Assembly: GCA_041608535.1 (NCBI GenBank)
Contig: JBFISM010000043.1
Location: 1 to 23,828 of the forward strand
Reading direction: 5' to 3'
From: JBFISM01 sp041608535
GTDB taxonomy: Bacteria > Actinomycetota > Acidimicrobiia > Spongiisociales > UBA5794
Length of the DNA stretch: 23,828 nucleotides
Positions 8,351 to 15,223 of this stretch are shown one piece after another. Each line of letters begins with the position of its first letter. Within the stretch, counting starts at the first letter, position 1. Under the pieces are notes generated by a model that saw only the letters and a list, made by a program, of their open reading frames with translations, did no database searches and was not told the DNA's origin. Position numbers and translations under genes: made by a program.

Positions 8351-9759
8351 CCCCACGTGCGCACGTCCACGAAGTGACCCTCGATCGCGGCGGCCACCGC
8401 CATCTGCGGTGACACGAGATGGGTGCGTCCACCACGGCCTTGCCGCCCCTCGAAGTTGCGGTTCGAGGTGGAAGCGCAGCGTTGCCCCGGGGAGAGGATG
8501 TCCGGGTTCATGCCGAGACACATCGAGCACCCGGCGTCACGCCACTCGAATCCCGCTTCCTTGAAAATGCGGTCGAGCCCCTCCTCTTCGGCCTGCAGCT
8601 TCACCAACCCGGAACCGGGCACCACCATCGCATGCACCCCGTGGTGCACCCGCTTCCCGTCGAGGAGGGCCGCCGCAGCCCGCAGGTCCTCGATGCGGCC
8701 GTTGGTGCACGAGCCGAGGAACACCCGGTCGATGTGAATGTCGGTGATGGCTGTGTGCGGTTCGAGATCCATGTACTCGAGCGCCCGCTTGGTGGCATCT
8801 CTCTCCAACGGATTGGTGAAGTCTTCGGGTGCGGGAACATTGCCCGAGACGGGGAGGGTCTGTGCCGGGTTGGTGCCCCACGAAACGTGGGGTTCCAGAC
8901 CGGCCGCATCGAGCACCACCTCTACGTCGAAATCGGCACCTTCGTCGGTGTGCAACGTGCGCCAGTACTCGACTGCGGTGTCCCAGTCCTCGCCCTTGGG
9001 TGTGTAGTTGCGGCCTTCCATGTAGGCGAAGGTGGTGTCGTCGGGGGCGATCAGCCCGGCGCGGGCGCCTCCTTCGATCGACATGTTGCACACCGTCATC
9101 CTGCCCTCCATGGACAGCGAGCGGATCGCATCGCCGCGGTACTCGATGACGTGACCAACACCGCCGTCGACGCCGATCCTGGCGATGATCCCGAGAATGA
9201 TGTCCTTGGCGGTGACACCGGTGGGCAGCGTCCCGGTCACCTCGACAGACATCGACTTCGGTCTGGTCTGGGGGAGCGTTTGGGTGGCGAGCACGTGCTC
9301 CACCTCCGAGGTGCCGATGCCGAAAGCGAGTGCGCCAAACGCACCGTGCGTCGAGGTGTGGGAGTCGCCGCAGACGATGGTCATGCCGGGCTGGGTGATG
9401 CCTTGCTCGGGGCCGATCACGTGCACGATGCCCTGCCGCGGGTCGTCGATGTTGAAGAGCGTGATCCCGTTGGCGTGGCAGTTGGCCACGAGGGTGTCGA
9501 TCTGCTTTTTCGAAAGGGGATCGCGGATTCCCAGGGCACGGCCTGCGGTGGGCACACCATGGTCGATCGTCGCCAAGGTGAGATCCGGGCGGCGCACCTG
9601 ACGGCCTTGCATGGCCAGGGACTCGAACGCCTGCGGCGATGTGACCTCATGAACCAGGTGGAGGTCGATGTACAGCAAGTCGGGTTCGTCGCCACGACTC
9701 CGGACGACATGGTCGTCCCAGATCTTCTCGAACAGGGTGCGGGGGAGAGACTTCGCCAT
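8347..9759 (-). CDS. leuC: 3-isopropylmalate dehydratase large subunit
   Basis: A 470-aa protein matching the usual LeuC length (about 466 in E. coli). It is the aconitase-fold large subunit that carries the 4Fe-4S cluster and dehydrates isopropylmalate with LeuD. The three cluster cysteines are present: Cys351 in GSCTNGRIEDL, and Cys411 and Cys414 in AGCSMCLGMN. Other conserved blocks are TIDHGVPT, CGDSHTSTHGAFGALAFGIG and SNRNFEGRQGRGGRTHL. ATG 9759 gives the canonical MAKSLPRTLFEKIW start. There is no clear ribosome site, but a TAGCAT box ends 10 nt upstream, suggesting a leaderless mRNA. It is the first gene of the leuC-PPOX-leuD operon and is divergent from marR. Confidence 0.97.
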   Translation of the reverse strand: MAKSLPRTLFEKIWDDHVVRSRGDEPDLLYIDLHLVHEVTSPQAFESLAMQGRQVRRPDLTLATIDHGVPTAGRALGIRDPLSKKQIDTLVANCHANGITLFNIDDPRQGIVHVIGPEQGITQPGMTIVCGDSHTSTHGAFGALAFGIGTSEVEHVLATQTLPQTRPKSMSVEVTGTLPTGVTAKDIILGIIARIGVDGGVGHVIEYRGDAIRSLSMEGRMTVCNMSIEGGARAGLIAPDDTTFAYMEGRNYTPKGEDWDTAVEYWRTLHTDEGADFDVEVVLDAAGLEPHVSWGTNPAQTLPVSGNVPAPEDFTNPLERDATKRALEYMDLEPHTAITDIHIDRVFLGSCTNGRIEDLRAAAALLDGKRVHHGVHAMVVPGSGLVKLQAEEEGLDRIFKEAGFEWRDAGCSMCLGMNPDILSPGQRCASTSNRNFEGRQGRGGRTHLVSPQMAVAAAIEGHFVDVRTWG

Positions 9760-9769
9760 GGCACCGGCG

Positions 9770-9775
9770 ATGCTA
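9770..9775 (-). promoter_or_regulatory. -10-like TAGCAT for leuC
   Basis: On the minus strand TAGCAT lies 10 nt before the leuC ATG, so transcription would begin at or within a few bases of the start codon. No strong -35 was seen. This fits the leaderless style seen at other genes in the window. Confidence 0.4.
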
Positions 9776-9866
9776 CCGGCAAACCCGGGCGCCCCGGCCC
9801 TTCGACGCCATACGCGTCGCCGGCCCGTCACCGGTGATCGATGGCAAACGTCGCGGAGGAAGCCTA

Positions 9867-9902
9867 TTGACAAACGTCTCACGAGTTGTCAGTATCCTGA
9901 CA
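9867..9902 (+). promoter_or_regulatory. marR promoter with two overlapping palindromes
   Basis: A TTGACA (9867-9872) starts an inverted repeat TGACAA-N12-TTGTCA (9868-9873 and 9886-9891). A second, tighter palindrome TGTCAG-TATC-CTGACA (9887-9902) ends on the first base of the marR ATG, and the two share bases. MarR dimers bind palindromes of this size and often repress their own gene, so these are likely self-operators. The -10 is uncertain (AGTATC at 18-bp spacing). Confidence 0.55.
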
Positions 9903-10369
9903 TGTCGAGCCACCGCACCCGAGCAGGAGAGCGAACCACCGAGCTGATCCTCTCCGTATTCCGCGCCAATGGTCTCCTGCTCACCGCCGGTGACGAGCTC
10001 GCCGCCGCTGAGGAGTTGACGGCGGCCCGGTGGCAGGTGCTGGGTGCCATCGCACTCGCCGGTCGATCCCTGACAGTGCCCCAAATCGCCCGCCGGATGG
10101 GTCTCACCCGGCAGAGCGTGCACGCCACGGTGCGCCGTCTCCACCAGGATCGTCTGGTGAGCCTGATGCCCAACCCCGACCACCGCCGCTCGCAACTCGT
10201 GCGTCTCACCGACCTGGGCACGGAACGATACCGAGCGATGGAATACAAACAGGCTGTCTGGGTCGACGAGCTGGCCACGGGGCTCCCCCCCGCCGATCTG
10301 GCCACTGCGGTTCGGGTGCTCGACGAATTGTGCAACCGGCTCGACGCCGATCGAGGCGTCGAAACGTGA
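9902..10369 (+). CDS. MarR-family transcriptional regulator
   Basis: A 155-aa protein of typical MarR size. The winged helix-turn-helix spans roughly residues 48-105: recognition helix in LTVPQIARRMGLTRQSVHAT, wing in the basic segment NPDHRRSQLVRLTDLG. Flanking helices (ERTTELILSVFRANGLLL at the N-terminus, LPPADLATAVRVLDELCNRL at the C-terminus) would form the dimer. ATG 9902 is used because it sits directly after the promoter palindromes; longer in-frame starts would run back into leuC. There is no Shine-Dalgarno sequence, so translation is probably leaderless. It heads a three-gene set with an ABM protein and a DUF1772-like membrane protein. The effector is unknown. Confidence 0.92.
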   Translation: MSSHRTRAGERTTELILSVFRANGLLLTAGDELAAAEELTAARWQVLGAIALAGRSLTVPQIARRMGLTRQSVHATVRRLHQDRLVSLMPNPDHRRSQLVRLTDLGTERYRAMEYKQAVWVDELATGLPPADLATAVRVLDELCNRLDADRGVET

Positions 10370-10389
10370 TCCAGAAAGGAGTCCACACG

Positions 10390-10731
10390 ATGGATGGCAA
10401 GCCGGTCGTTCTCATCAATGCATTCGAGGTGCCGGTAGGTGACGATGAGGCGTTCCTCAGCGGTTGGCAGCGGGCCCGAGACTTCCTCAGCACCCAACCG
10501 GGCTACCTGGGGGTAGTGCTGCATCGGAGCCTGGCCGGCGACGCAGAGTTCCGCTTCGTCAACGTCGCCCATTGGGCCTCCCGGGAGGACTTCCTGGCGG
10601 CTGTTGGTCAGCCGGAGTTCCGTGATGCGACTTTCCCGTGGCCATTTCATGCCGCCCTGTACGCCGTTGTGGCAAGCGACGCAGCCGACGCCGAGCTCGA
10701 GCGGGACGAGACCCGGGTAGGGGCCGGATGA
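10390..10731 (+). CDS. Antibiotic biosynthesis monooxygenase (ABM) domain protein
   Basis: A 113-aa ferredoxin-like fold protein. Typical ABM features are the first strand PVVLINAFEVPVGDDEAFL (residues 5-23), helix SGWQRARDFLSTQPGYLG, strand VLHRSL, strand FRFVNVAHWASREDFLAAV and the proline-rich PEFRDATFPWPFHAALYAVV end. Family members are small cofactor-free oxygenases acting on quinones, anthrones or related aromatics, or heme-degrading enzymes; the substrate cannot be read from sequence. AGGAG (10377-10381) lies 8 nt before ATG 10390, a strong start. It follows marR by 20 nt and its TGA overlaps the next ATG (ATGA), so the three genes are one operon. Confidence 0.88.
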   Translation: MDGKPVVLINAFEVPVGDDEAFLSGWQRARDFLSTQPGYLGVVLHRSLAGDAEFRFVNVAHWASREDFLAAVGQPEFRDATFPWPFHAALYAVVASDAADAELERDETRVGAG

Positions 10732-11156
10732 GCGGCTGGACCCTACCGATGGTGGTTGGTGCCGGCGTGTTCAGCATCACTGCCGGGTACTTTGCGGTGA
10801 TACGGATTCCGCAGTGGCGGTCGATGCCGGTGCCGGCCTTCCGAACCGACTTCGACCGCTGGCTGGCTTGGGCCGATCGGGTCCAACCGGCCCTGGTCGT
10901 GATGACGCTGGTTGCGGCCAGCGGGTCTGCCGCCACCTCGCAGGGCAACACGCGAGCCCTCGCCACCCTGACTGCGGCGGGATTCGCCACCATCTTGTCG
11001 GGGTCACTGGCGATCTTGCTTCCGCTGCAGCGCCGCATCGTGGCGGACCGGGTGGCGAACATCGATCGGGCACGGGTTCGCTGGTTTCGCGGCCACGTCG
11101 CACGAACCGCCGTCGCCGTGGTGTCTTTCTCCGCAGCCATGCTCGCCGCACTCTGA
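10728..11156 (+). CDS. DUF1772-like (anthrone-oxygenase-type) four-helix membrane protein
   Basis: A 142-aa protein with four predicted membrane helices at about residues 6-25, 51-70, 78-100 and 125-142. A basic, aromatic stretch before the last helix (RVRWFRGHVARTAVAVV) has the W-x-x-H-x-x-R pattern seen near the end of DUF1772 proteins; some fungal DUF1772 members are anthrone oxygenases. The assignment rests on topology and this motif and is moderate. ATG 10728 overlaps the ABM stop as ATGA, indicating translational coupling. The stop codon sits in the loop of a 12-bp hairpin, so this is the last gene of the MarR-controlled operon. The protein probably works with the ABM protein on a lipid-soluble or quinone-like substrate (inference). 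Confidence 0.7.
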   Translation: MSGWTLPMVVGAGVFSITAGYFAVIRIPQWRSMPVPAFRTDFDRWLAWADRVQPALVVMTLVAASGSAATSQGNTRALATLTAAGFATILSGSLAILLPLQRRIVADRVANIDRARVRWFRGHVARTAVAVVSFSAAMLAAL

Positions 11157-11169
11157 CGAGTGCGGCGAG
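11142..11169 (+). terminator. Perfect 12-bp hairpin with the stop codon in its loop
   Basis: CTCGCCGCACTC (11142-11153) and GAGTGCGGCGAG (11158-11169) are exact reverse complements around the 4-nt loop TGAC, whose first three bases are the DUF1772-like gene's stop codon. No U-tract follows. It is a likely GC-rich terminator for the marR operon. Confidence 0.7.
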
Positions 11170-11186
11170 TGTGCCGCTCGGCCGGA

Positions 11187-11192
11187 TAGCCT
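11187..11192 (+). promoter_or_regulatory. -10-like TAGCCT for the MFS gene
   Basis: TAGCCT ends 6 nt before the ATG at 11199, and no ribosome-binding sequence is present, pointing to a leaderless transcript. The same hexamer occurs upstream of trkA at 23337. Confidence 0.4.
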
Positions 11193-11198
11193 TTGGCG

Positions 11199-12632
11199 AT
11201 GGCGACGGACGCATCCGGCGAGGCGCTGCCCCGGTCGGGCAAACGGCGAGTCCGGCTGGGGGCGAGCTACTGGAAGCTGTGGGTCGCCAGCGTCGTGTCG
11301 AACCTCGGCGATGGCGTCGCTCAGATCGCCTATCCGTGGCTGGCATCGGCGGTCACCCGCGACCCGCTGCTCATCGCGATCATCGCCGTCGCCCAGCGGC
11401 TGCCGTGGCTGGTCTTCTCGCTGCCGGCCGGGGTCATCACGGACCGCACGGACCGCAGGAAGGTGATGATGGCGATGGACCTGGCGCGGATGGTGCTCAC
11501 CCTGGGCGTGGCGTTTGCGGTCACCGCAGAGGCGTCCGGCCTCCCCTCGCCGGATGCTATTGCGGGTGGTCTCGACATCGAGACGAACACGTTCCTGTAC
11601 ACGGTCCTCGTCGTTGCGTCGTTTCTGTTCGGCATGGCCGAGGTGCTCAGAGACAACGCAGCCCAAACGATCCTTCCCGCCATCGTCGAGCCGGCAACTC
11701 TGGAAAAGGCGAACGGCCGGTTGTGGGGAGCCGAGATGGTGGCCAACAGCTTTGCCGGACCGCCGCTCGGCAGCCTGCTCATCGGCGTCCTCTTCGCCCT
11801 GCCGTTCTTCGTGGACGCCGGCACGTTCGCAGTGGCGGCCGGTCTCGTCTTCCTCATCACCGGTGAGTTCCGTAGCGGGGAGGGCGGCGGCGGCAAGGTG
11901 GCGTGGCGAAAAGAGATCGCCGAGGGTTTCTCCTGGCTGTGGCGTCACGATGTGTTGCGGCCGATGGCGATCATCCTCGGGCTGCTCAACGGGCTCGGGA
12001 TGGCGACCTTCGCCACGTTCGTGCTGTTCGCCCAAGAGGTGCTCGACGTCGATGCCTTCGCCTTCGCCCTGTTGATGACGGCCGGCGCCGCCGGTGGCGT
12101 CCTCGGCAGCGTCATGGCCTCGAAGATCAGCGAGGTCGTGGGCAGCGGTGCGTCCCTCTTCATGACGCTGAGTGGTTCGGTGGTGGCCTCGGTGGTGATC
12201 GGAGTGGCGTCGTGGTGGCCGCTCGTCTGGGTCGTGTTTGCCATCGAGAGCTTTCTCTCAGTGTTGTGGAACGTGATAACCGTCTCGTTCCGGCAGACGA
12301 TCATCCCCGACAAGCTCTTGGGCAGGGTCAACAGCGTCTACCGTTTCTTCGGCTGGGGGATGATGCCGATCGGGCTCTTCGTCGGTGGTGCCATCGTGGC
12401 GGTGAGCGAGCTGTTCACCACCCGGGAGCTGGCGCTGCGAATGCCGTGGTTCTTCGTCGCAGCGGCATTCGCCGCGGTCACCATCTTCGGAGCGTCGCGC
12501 CTGACTACAGCCAAGCTGGAGCAGGCCCGCTCCGCCGGCATCGCCGCCAAAGGCGATCCGGCGCCATCCGGTATCGACGACGTCATCGGTGAATCTTCGA
12601 TCCTGGGTGCCCCACCACCCATCGACGACTGA
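11199..12632 (+). CDS. MFS transporter, EntS-like exporter family
   Basis: A 477-aa protein with about 10-12 membrane helices, of the MFS_3/EntS-like group of drug or siderophore exporters. Features seen are the opening SYWKLWVASVVSNLGDGV (about residues 24-41), a typical motif-A loop GVITDRTDRRKVMM after the second helix, the periplasmic-side segment DNAAQTILPAIVEPATLEKANG characteristic of this group, and the second-half phrase TIIPDKLLGRVNSVYRFFGWGMMPIG. The C-terminal 45 residues are hydrophilic. ATG 11199 is chosen over an in-frame TTG two codons earlier because of its distance from TAGCCT. The substrate is unknown; the gene is separated from the marR cassette by a strong hairpin, so it is probably an independent unit. 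Confidence 0.9.
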   Translation: MATDASGEALPRSGKRRVRLGASYWKLWVASVVSNLGDGVAQIAYPWLASAVTRDPLLIAIIAVAQRLPWLVFSLPAGVITDRTDRRKVMMAMDLARMVLTLGVAFAVTAEASGLPSPDAIAGGLDIETNTFLYTVLVVASFLFGMAEVLRDNAAQTILPAIVEPATLEKANGRLWGAEMVANSFAGPPLGSLLIGVLFALPFFVDAGTFAVAAGLVFLITGEFRSGEGGGGKVAWRKEIAEGFSWLWRHDVLRPMAIILGLLNGLGMATFATFVLFAQEVLDVDAFAFALLMTAGAAGGVLGSVMASKISEVVGSGASLFMTLSGSVVASVVIGVASWWPLVWVVFAIESFLSVLWNVITVSFRQTIIPDKLLGRVNSVYRFFGWGMMPIGLFVGGAIVAVSELFTTRELALRMPWFFVAAAFAAVTIFGASRLTTAKLEQARSAGIAAKGDPAPSGIDDVIGESSILGAPPPIDD

Positions 12633-12633
12633 C

Positions 12634-12655
12634 GGCGCAACGTGTGGGTTGCGTT
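12634..12655 (+). terminator. Hairpin just after the MFS stop codon
   Basis: CGCAAC (12636-12641) pairs with GTTGCG (12648-12653) across a 6-nt loop, with two possible G-T pairs extending the stem, followed by TTTGGGG. It begins 1-3 nt after the MFS stop. A modest terminator candidate. Confidence 0.4.
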
Positions 12656-12678
12656 TGGGGCTCGCCCGAGCGGGGTAG

Positions 12679-12708
12679 CACGCGATCGTTCCACACGCGA
12701 TCGTTCCA
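12679..12708 (+). repeat. Perfect tandem duplication of a 15-nt unit upstream of mscS
   Basis: CACGCGATCGTTCCA occurs twice back to back, each copy containing the palindrome CGATCG. The pair ends 18 nt before the mscS ATG, inside the 94-bp gap after the MFS gene. It could be a paired regulator site or a simple slippage duplication. Confidence 0.85.
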
Positions 12709-12726
12709 TCGACAGAAAGACCTGCA

Positions 12727-13707
12727 ATGCTTGCCCGAGGAGAGTCGACCACCACCCCAACCGCAGAGATCACGGGCTCGGCGACGAACCTCTGGGAATC
12801 GCTGCTCGAAGCAGTGCCCCGGATCGGTATCGCGCTGGTGGTCGTTGCGCTGGGATGGCTGGCCGGCCGGTTGGTCCGCAGTCTCCTGCGCACGTCGTTG
12901 CGCCGCAACCACTCCGAGAGCTTTGCCACGGTCATGAGCAAGATCGCCGGCTGGATCGTGCTTGGCCTCGGTGTTCTCTTCGGGGTCACCGTTGTCTTCC
13001 CCTCGGTGGCGCCGGTCGATCTGCTCGCCGGATTCGGGCTCTTCTCCGTTGCCATCGGCTTTGCGTTCCAGGACATCTTGGAGAACCTGCTCGCCGGCGT
13101 GCTCCTGCTGCTGCGAGAGCCATTCGAGGCGGGTGACCAGATCGAGGTCAGCGGTCACCGCGGCACCGTGGAGCAGATCACCATCCGGGAGACGCAGATC
13201 AAGACGTTCGACGGCAAGCGCGTGCTGGTCCCCAACGCCGACGTGTACAAGAACGCCATCGTGGTGCAAACCGCCTTCGACAAGCGTCGCGTCGATTTCG
13301 TCGTCGGGGTCGCCTACGAAGCAGATCTGGCCGAAGCGCGATCGGTGATCGTGGAGGCAATGGCCACGGTCGACGACGTCGCCGGCGACCCGGCACCGGA
13401 GGCGTTCGTGGACGAATTGGGTACAGCCACCGTCAACTTCACGGCACGGTTCTGGACCAACCCCCACCAGCACGATGCAGTGGCCACCCGGGATCGGGTC
13501 ATCGAAGCGGTGAAATGTGCGCTCGACGACGCCGAGATCGAGATGCCCGCCGACATCATCGCTCTCCAGGCCACCAGCAGCTTCGCTGCTGCTCTCCAGG
13601 GCGGCAGGGTCACGCCCGGTGGCGGAGTCGCTCGCGAGCCGGAGTCACCCAAACCGGTCGTGGCAGGCGCCAACGGCGCCGGCAGCGGCGAAACCGCAGA
13701 TCGTTGA
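12727..13707 (+). CDS. mscS: MscS-family small-conductance mechanosensitive channel
   Basis: A 326-aa inner-membrane channel that would open under membrane tension to release solutes during osmotic downshock. Three membrane helices are seen at about residues 33-52, 75-95 and 98-130; the pore-lining third helix is the Gly/Ala-rich stretch LLAGFGLFSVAIGFAFQDIL. The MscS beta domain follows (EPFEAGDQIEVSGHRGTVEQ, then TFDGKRVLVPNADVYKN), then an alpha/beta C-terminal domain and a Pro/Gly-rich tail of about 35 residues. The start at ATG 12727 has only a weak purine stretch (GAAAGA) upstream, after the 15-nt tandem repeat. Its TGA is shared in a TGATCA with the stop of the convergent regulator. 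Family assignment is very clear. Confidence 0.94.
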   Translation: MLARGESTTTPTAEITGSATNLWESLLEAVPRIGIALVVVALGWLAGRLVRSLLRTSLRRNHSESFATVMSKIAGWIVLGLGVLFGVTVVFPSVAPVDLLAGFGLFSVAIGFAFQDILENLLAGVLLLLREPFEAGDQIEVSGHRGTVEQITIRETQIKTFDGKRVLVPNADVYKNAIVVQTAFDKRRVDFVVGVAYEADLAEARSVIVEAMATVDDVAGDPAPEAFVDELGTATVNFTARFWTNPHQHDAVATRDRVIEAVKCALDDAEIEMPADIIALQATSSFAAALQGGRVTPGGGVAREPESPKPVVAGANGAGSGETADR

Positions 13708-14595
13708 TCAGGTTCGTTCACCGCTGCGGTCCGTACCCGCCCCGGACCGCAGCGGTCCCTCGCCCCCACCTCTGGGCCGGTGCCCCCCTTCCCGGCTCCA
13801 CGTCTCCAAGGTGCGTCGGGACCGCTCATCCATCGGGTAGAACGTCTCCATGACGAGCTCCGACATGGTGACGTCGTGCGGTTCCCCCAACGTCGCCAGC
13901 ATGCTGAAGAGCCGGAGCTCGAGGCCCCCGCTGCGGTAATGGATGGCCAGCACGAGATCGTCGGCGGCCATGGGTCCATGACTACCCAGCTCGGCGACGC
14001 CGGGATATGCGACCACCTCGTCGTAGAGCTCCCGCAACTCGCCATCGTGGGGTCGCTCGCTGAGCTGATGGCGCAGGCGGGTCACCAAGCTCGTCGCCAG
14101 CTCCTGCCAGTTGACCGTCACCGTCCGGATTCCGCCGGGATGCAGCGCCAAGCGGACGAGATTGGAACGGCCCGCTCGATGCCATAGCCCATCTGTGTCG
14201 AGCAGGGCGCCGGTGAGCCGTGCTGCAGCGTCGTTGGCGAGCACGAGGTTCCAATACCGATCCATGAGGATGGCCGGATAGGGCTCGTGTGCCTGGAGCA
14301 CCGGTTGCATCACTGCGGCGATGTCGGCGAGGTCCGTTCCCGTCAGCGTGCGCTGCTCGTATTCGGGCGCAAAGCCTGCGGCGGTGAGAAGTGCGTTGCG
14401 GTCACGCAACGGGAGCTCCAGCACCTCGGAAAGGTGCAACACCATCTCCCGGCTCGGTCTCGACCGGCCCCGCTCGAGAAAGCTCAGGTGACGTTGCGAC
14501 ACATCGGCATGTGCGGCGAGCTGCAATTGGCTGTACCTGCGGTGGCGTCTCCACGACCGCAAGGCTTCGCCGAAGGCGGGGAGCTGCCGGGTCAT
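13708..14595 (-). CDS. XRE-family regulator with MmyB-like ligand-binding domain
   Basis: A 295-aa cytosolic transcription factor. The helix-turn-helix is at about residues 6-62 (LRSWRRHRRYSQLQLAAHAD, then SQRHLSFLERGRSRPS). From about residue 95 comes the MmyB-type PAS-like ligand domain found in many actinobacterial XRE regulators, recognisable from YPAILMDRYWNLVLANDAA, the central WHRAG and NLVRLALHPGG, and the late PMAADDLVLAIHYRSG. The ligand is unknown. ATG 14595 has no close ribosome site. The last 30 or so residues are Arg/Gly-rich, unconserved in character, and encoded by DNA that also forms a 14-bp hairpin. The gene is convergent with mscS with no intergenic base, and divergent from the membrane-protein gene at 14704. 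Confidence 0.9.
   Translation of the reverse strand: MTRQLPAFGEALRSWRRHRRYSQLQLAAHADVSQRHLSFLERGRSRPSREMVLHLSEVLELPLRDRNALLTAAGFAPEYEQRTLTGTDLADIAAVMQPVLQAHEPYPAILMDRYWNLVLANDAAARLTGALLDTDGLWHRAGRSNLVRLALHPGGIRTVTVNWQELATSLVTRLRHQLSERPHDGELRELYDEVVAYPGVAELGSHGPMAADDLVLAIHYRSGGLELRLFSMLATLGEPHDVTMSELVMETFYPMDERSRRTLETWSREGGHRPRGGGEGPLRSGAGTDRSGERT
13720..13756. terminator. 14-bp perfect hairpin downstream of mscS, inside the XRE reading frame
   Basis: ACCGCTGCGGTCCG (13720-13733) and CGGACCGCAGCGGT (13743-13756) are exact reverse complements around a 9-nt loop. It begins 12 nt after the mscS stop and probably ends mscS transcription. On the minus strand it lies within the last codons of the XRE gene. 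No U-tract flanks it. Confidence 0.65.
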
Positions 14596-14645
14596 GGCGC
14601 GACGGTACCAACTCCAGGTTGCAGGATCGATGACGTGGCGGGTAA

Positions 14646-14674
14646 TTGAATCGCGTCACGCCGCTTGGGACGAT
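14646..14674 (+). promoter_or_regulatory. Possible promoter of the 135-aa membrane protein gene
   Basis: TTGAAT (14646-14651), 17 bp, GACGAT (14669-14674). The same TTGAAT-N17 layout is seen before the tad operon. The -10 match is partial, so this is tentative. Confidence 0.3.
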
Positions 14675-14703
14675 GCAGCGAGCGAAATGGAGGCGTACCC
14701 GTG

Positions 14704-15111
14704 ATGAGCGACACCACACCGACGCTGCTGGAGCGAGCGTTGACGGCCAATGCATGGTTCTCCCGGATCTCCGGAGTCGTTCTCGCAGTGCTCAGCCCAT
14801 GGCTCGCAGATCTTGCCGGCGTCGAGACGTGGGTTCTGGTCGTGCTCGGGCTCGGTCTGATCGCATACTCGCTGTGGCTCGGTGCGGCGGCGGCCAGACG
14901 GCCAATCAACACGACCGAGGCCGTGATCGCCATCGCCGCAGACGACGTTTGGGTGGCTGCAGCAGCGGTGATCATCTTCTTCCTCCCCGATGCGCTCACC
15001 ATCGGAGGCCGATGGGCGCTGGGTGCGATCTCGCTCGTGGTCGCCGGCATCGGAGTGGCGCAGGCGGTGGGTCTCGCCCAGATGCGGCAGGGCGAGCGGA
15101 GCGCCGTCTGA
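14704..15111 (+). CDS. Small four-helix membrane protein, unknown function
   Basis: A 135-aa protein with four predicted membrane helices at about residues 18-36, 43-62, 76-96 and 102-122, short loops, and a charged C-terminus (QMRQGERSAV). I do not recognise a named family with confidence; its size and helix spacing resemble small actinobacterial integral membrane proteins of unknown role. GGAGG (14689-14693) precedes a GTG at 14701 by 7 nt and the ATG at 14704 by 10 nt; either could be the start, giving a one-residue difference. The gene is divergent from the XRE regulator, so that regulator may control it (inference). No terminator of note follows in the short gap before the next gene. Confidence 0.75.
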   Translation: MSDTTPTLLERALTANAWFSRISGVVLAVLSPWLADLAGVETWVLVVLGLGLIAYSLWLGAAAARRPINTTEAVIAIAADDVWVAAAAVIIFFLPDALTIGGRWALGAISLVVAGIGVAQAVGLAQMRQGERSAV

Positions 15112-15223
15112 GTCAGCCGTCTCGATCGGCCGTCCAAAACCGCTGTCTGCAACTGCCGGGAAACTGCCGTCTGAATGAGCGACGATGCAGGAACTCCGCG
15201 GGGTTCGCCAGCGTCGTATCCCC

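Noticed and set aside
8419..9837. Long plus-strand open frame of 472 codons
   Set aside because: It is the mirror of leuC, which is fully conserved on the minus strand; high GC content keeps antisense frames open.
11004..12035. Minus-strand open frame of 343 codons
   Set aside because: It is antisense to the DUF1772-like and MFS genes; His/Gly/Arg-rich composition and no recognisable domain.
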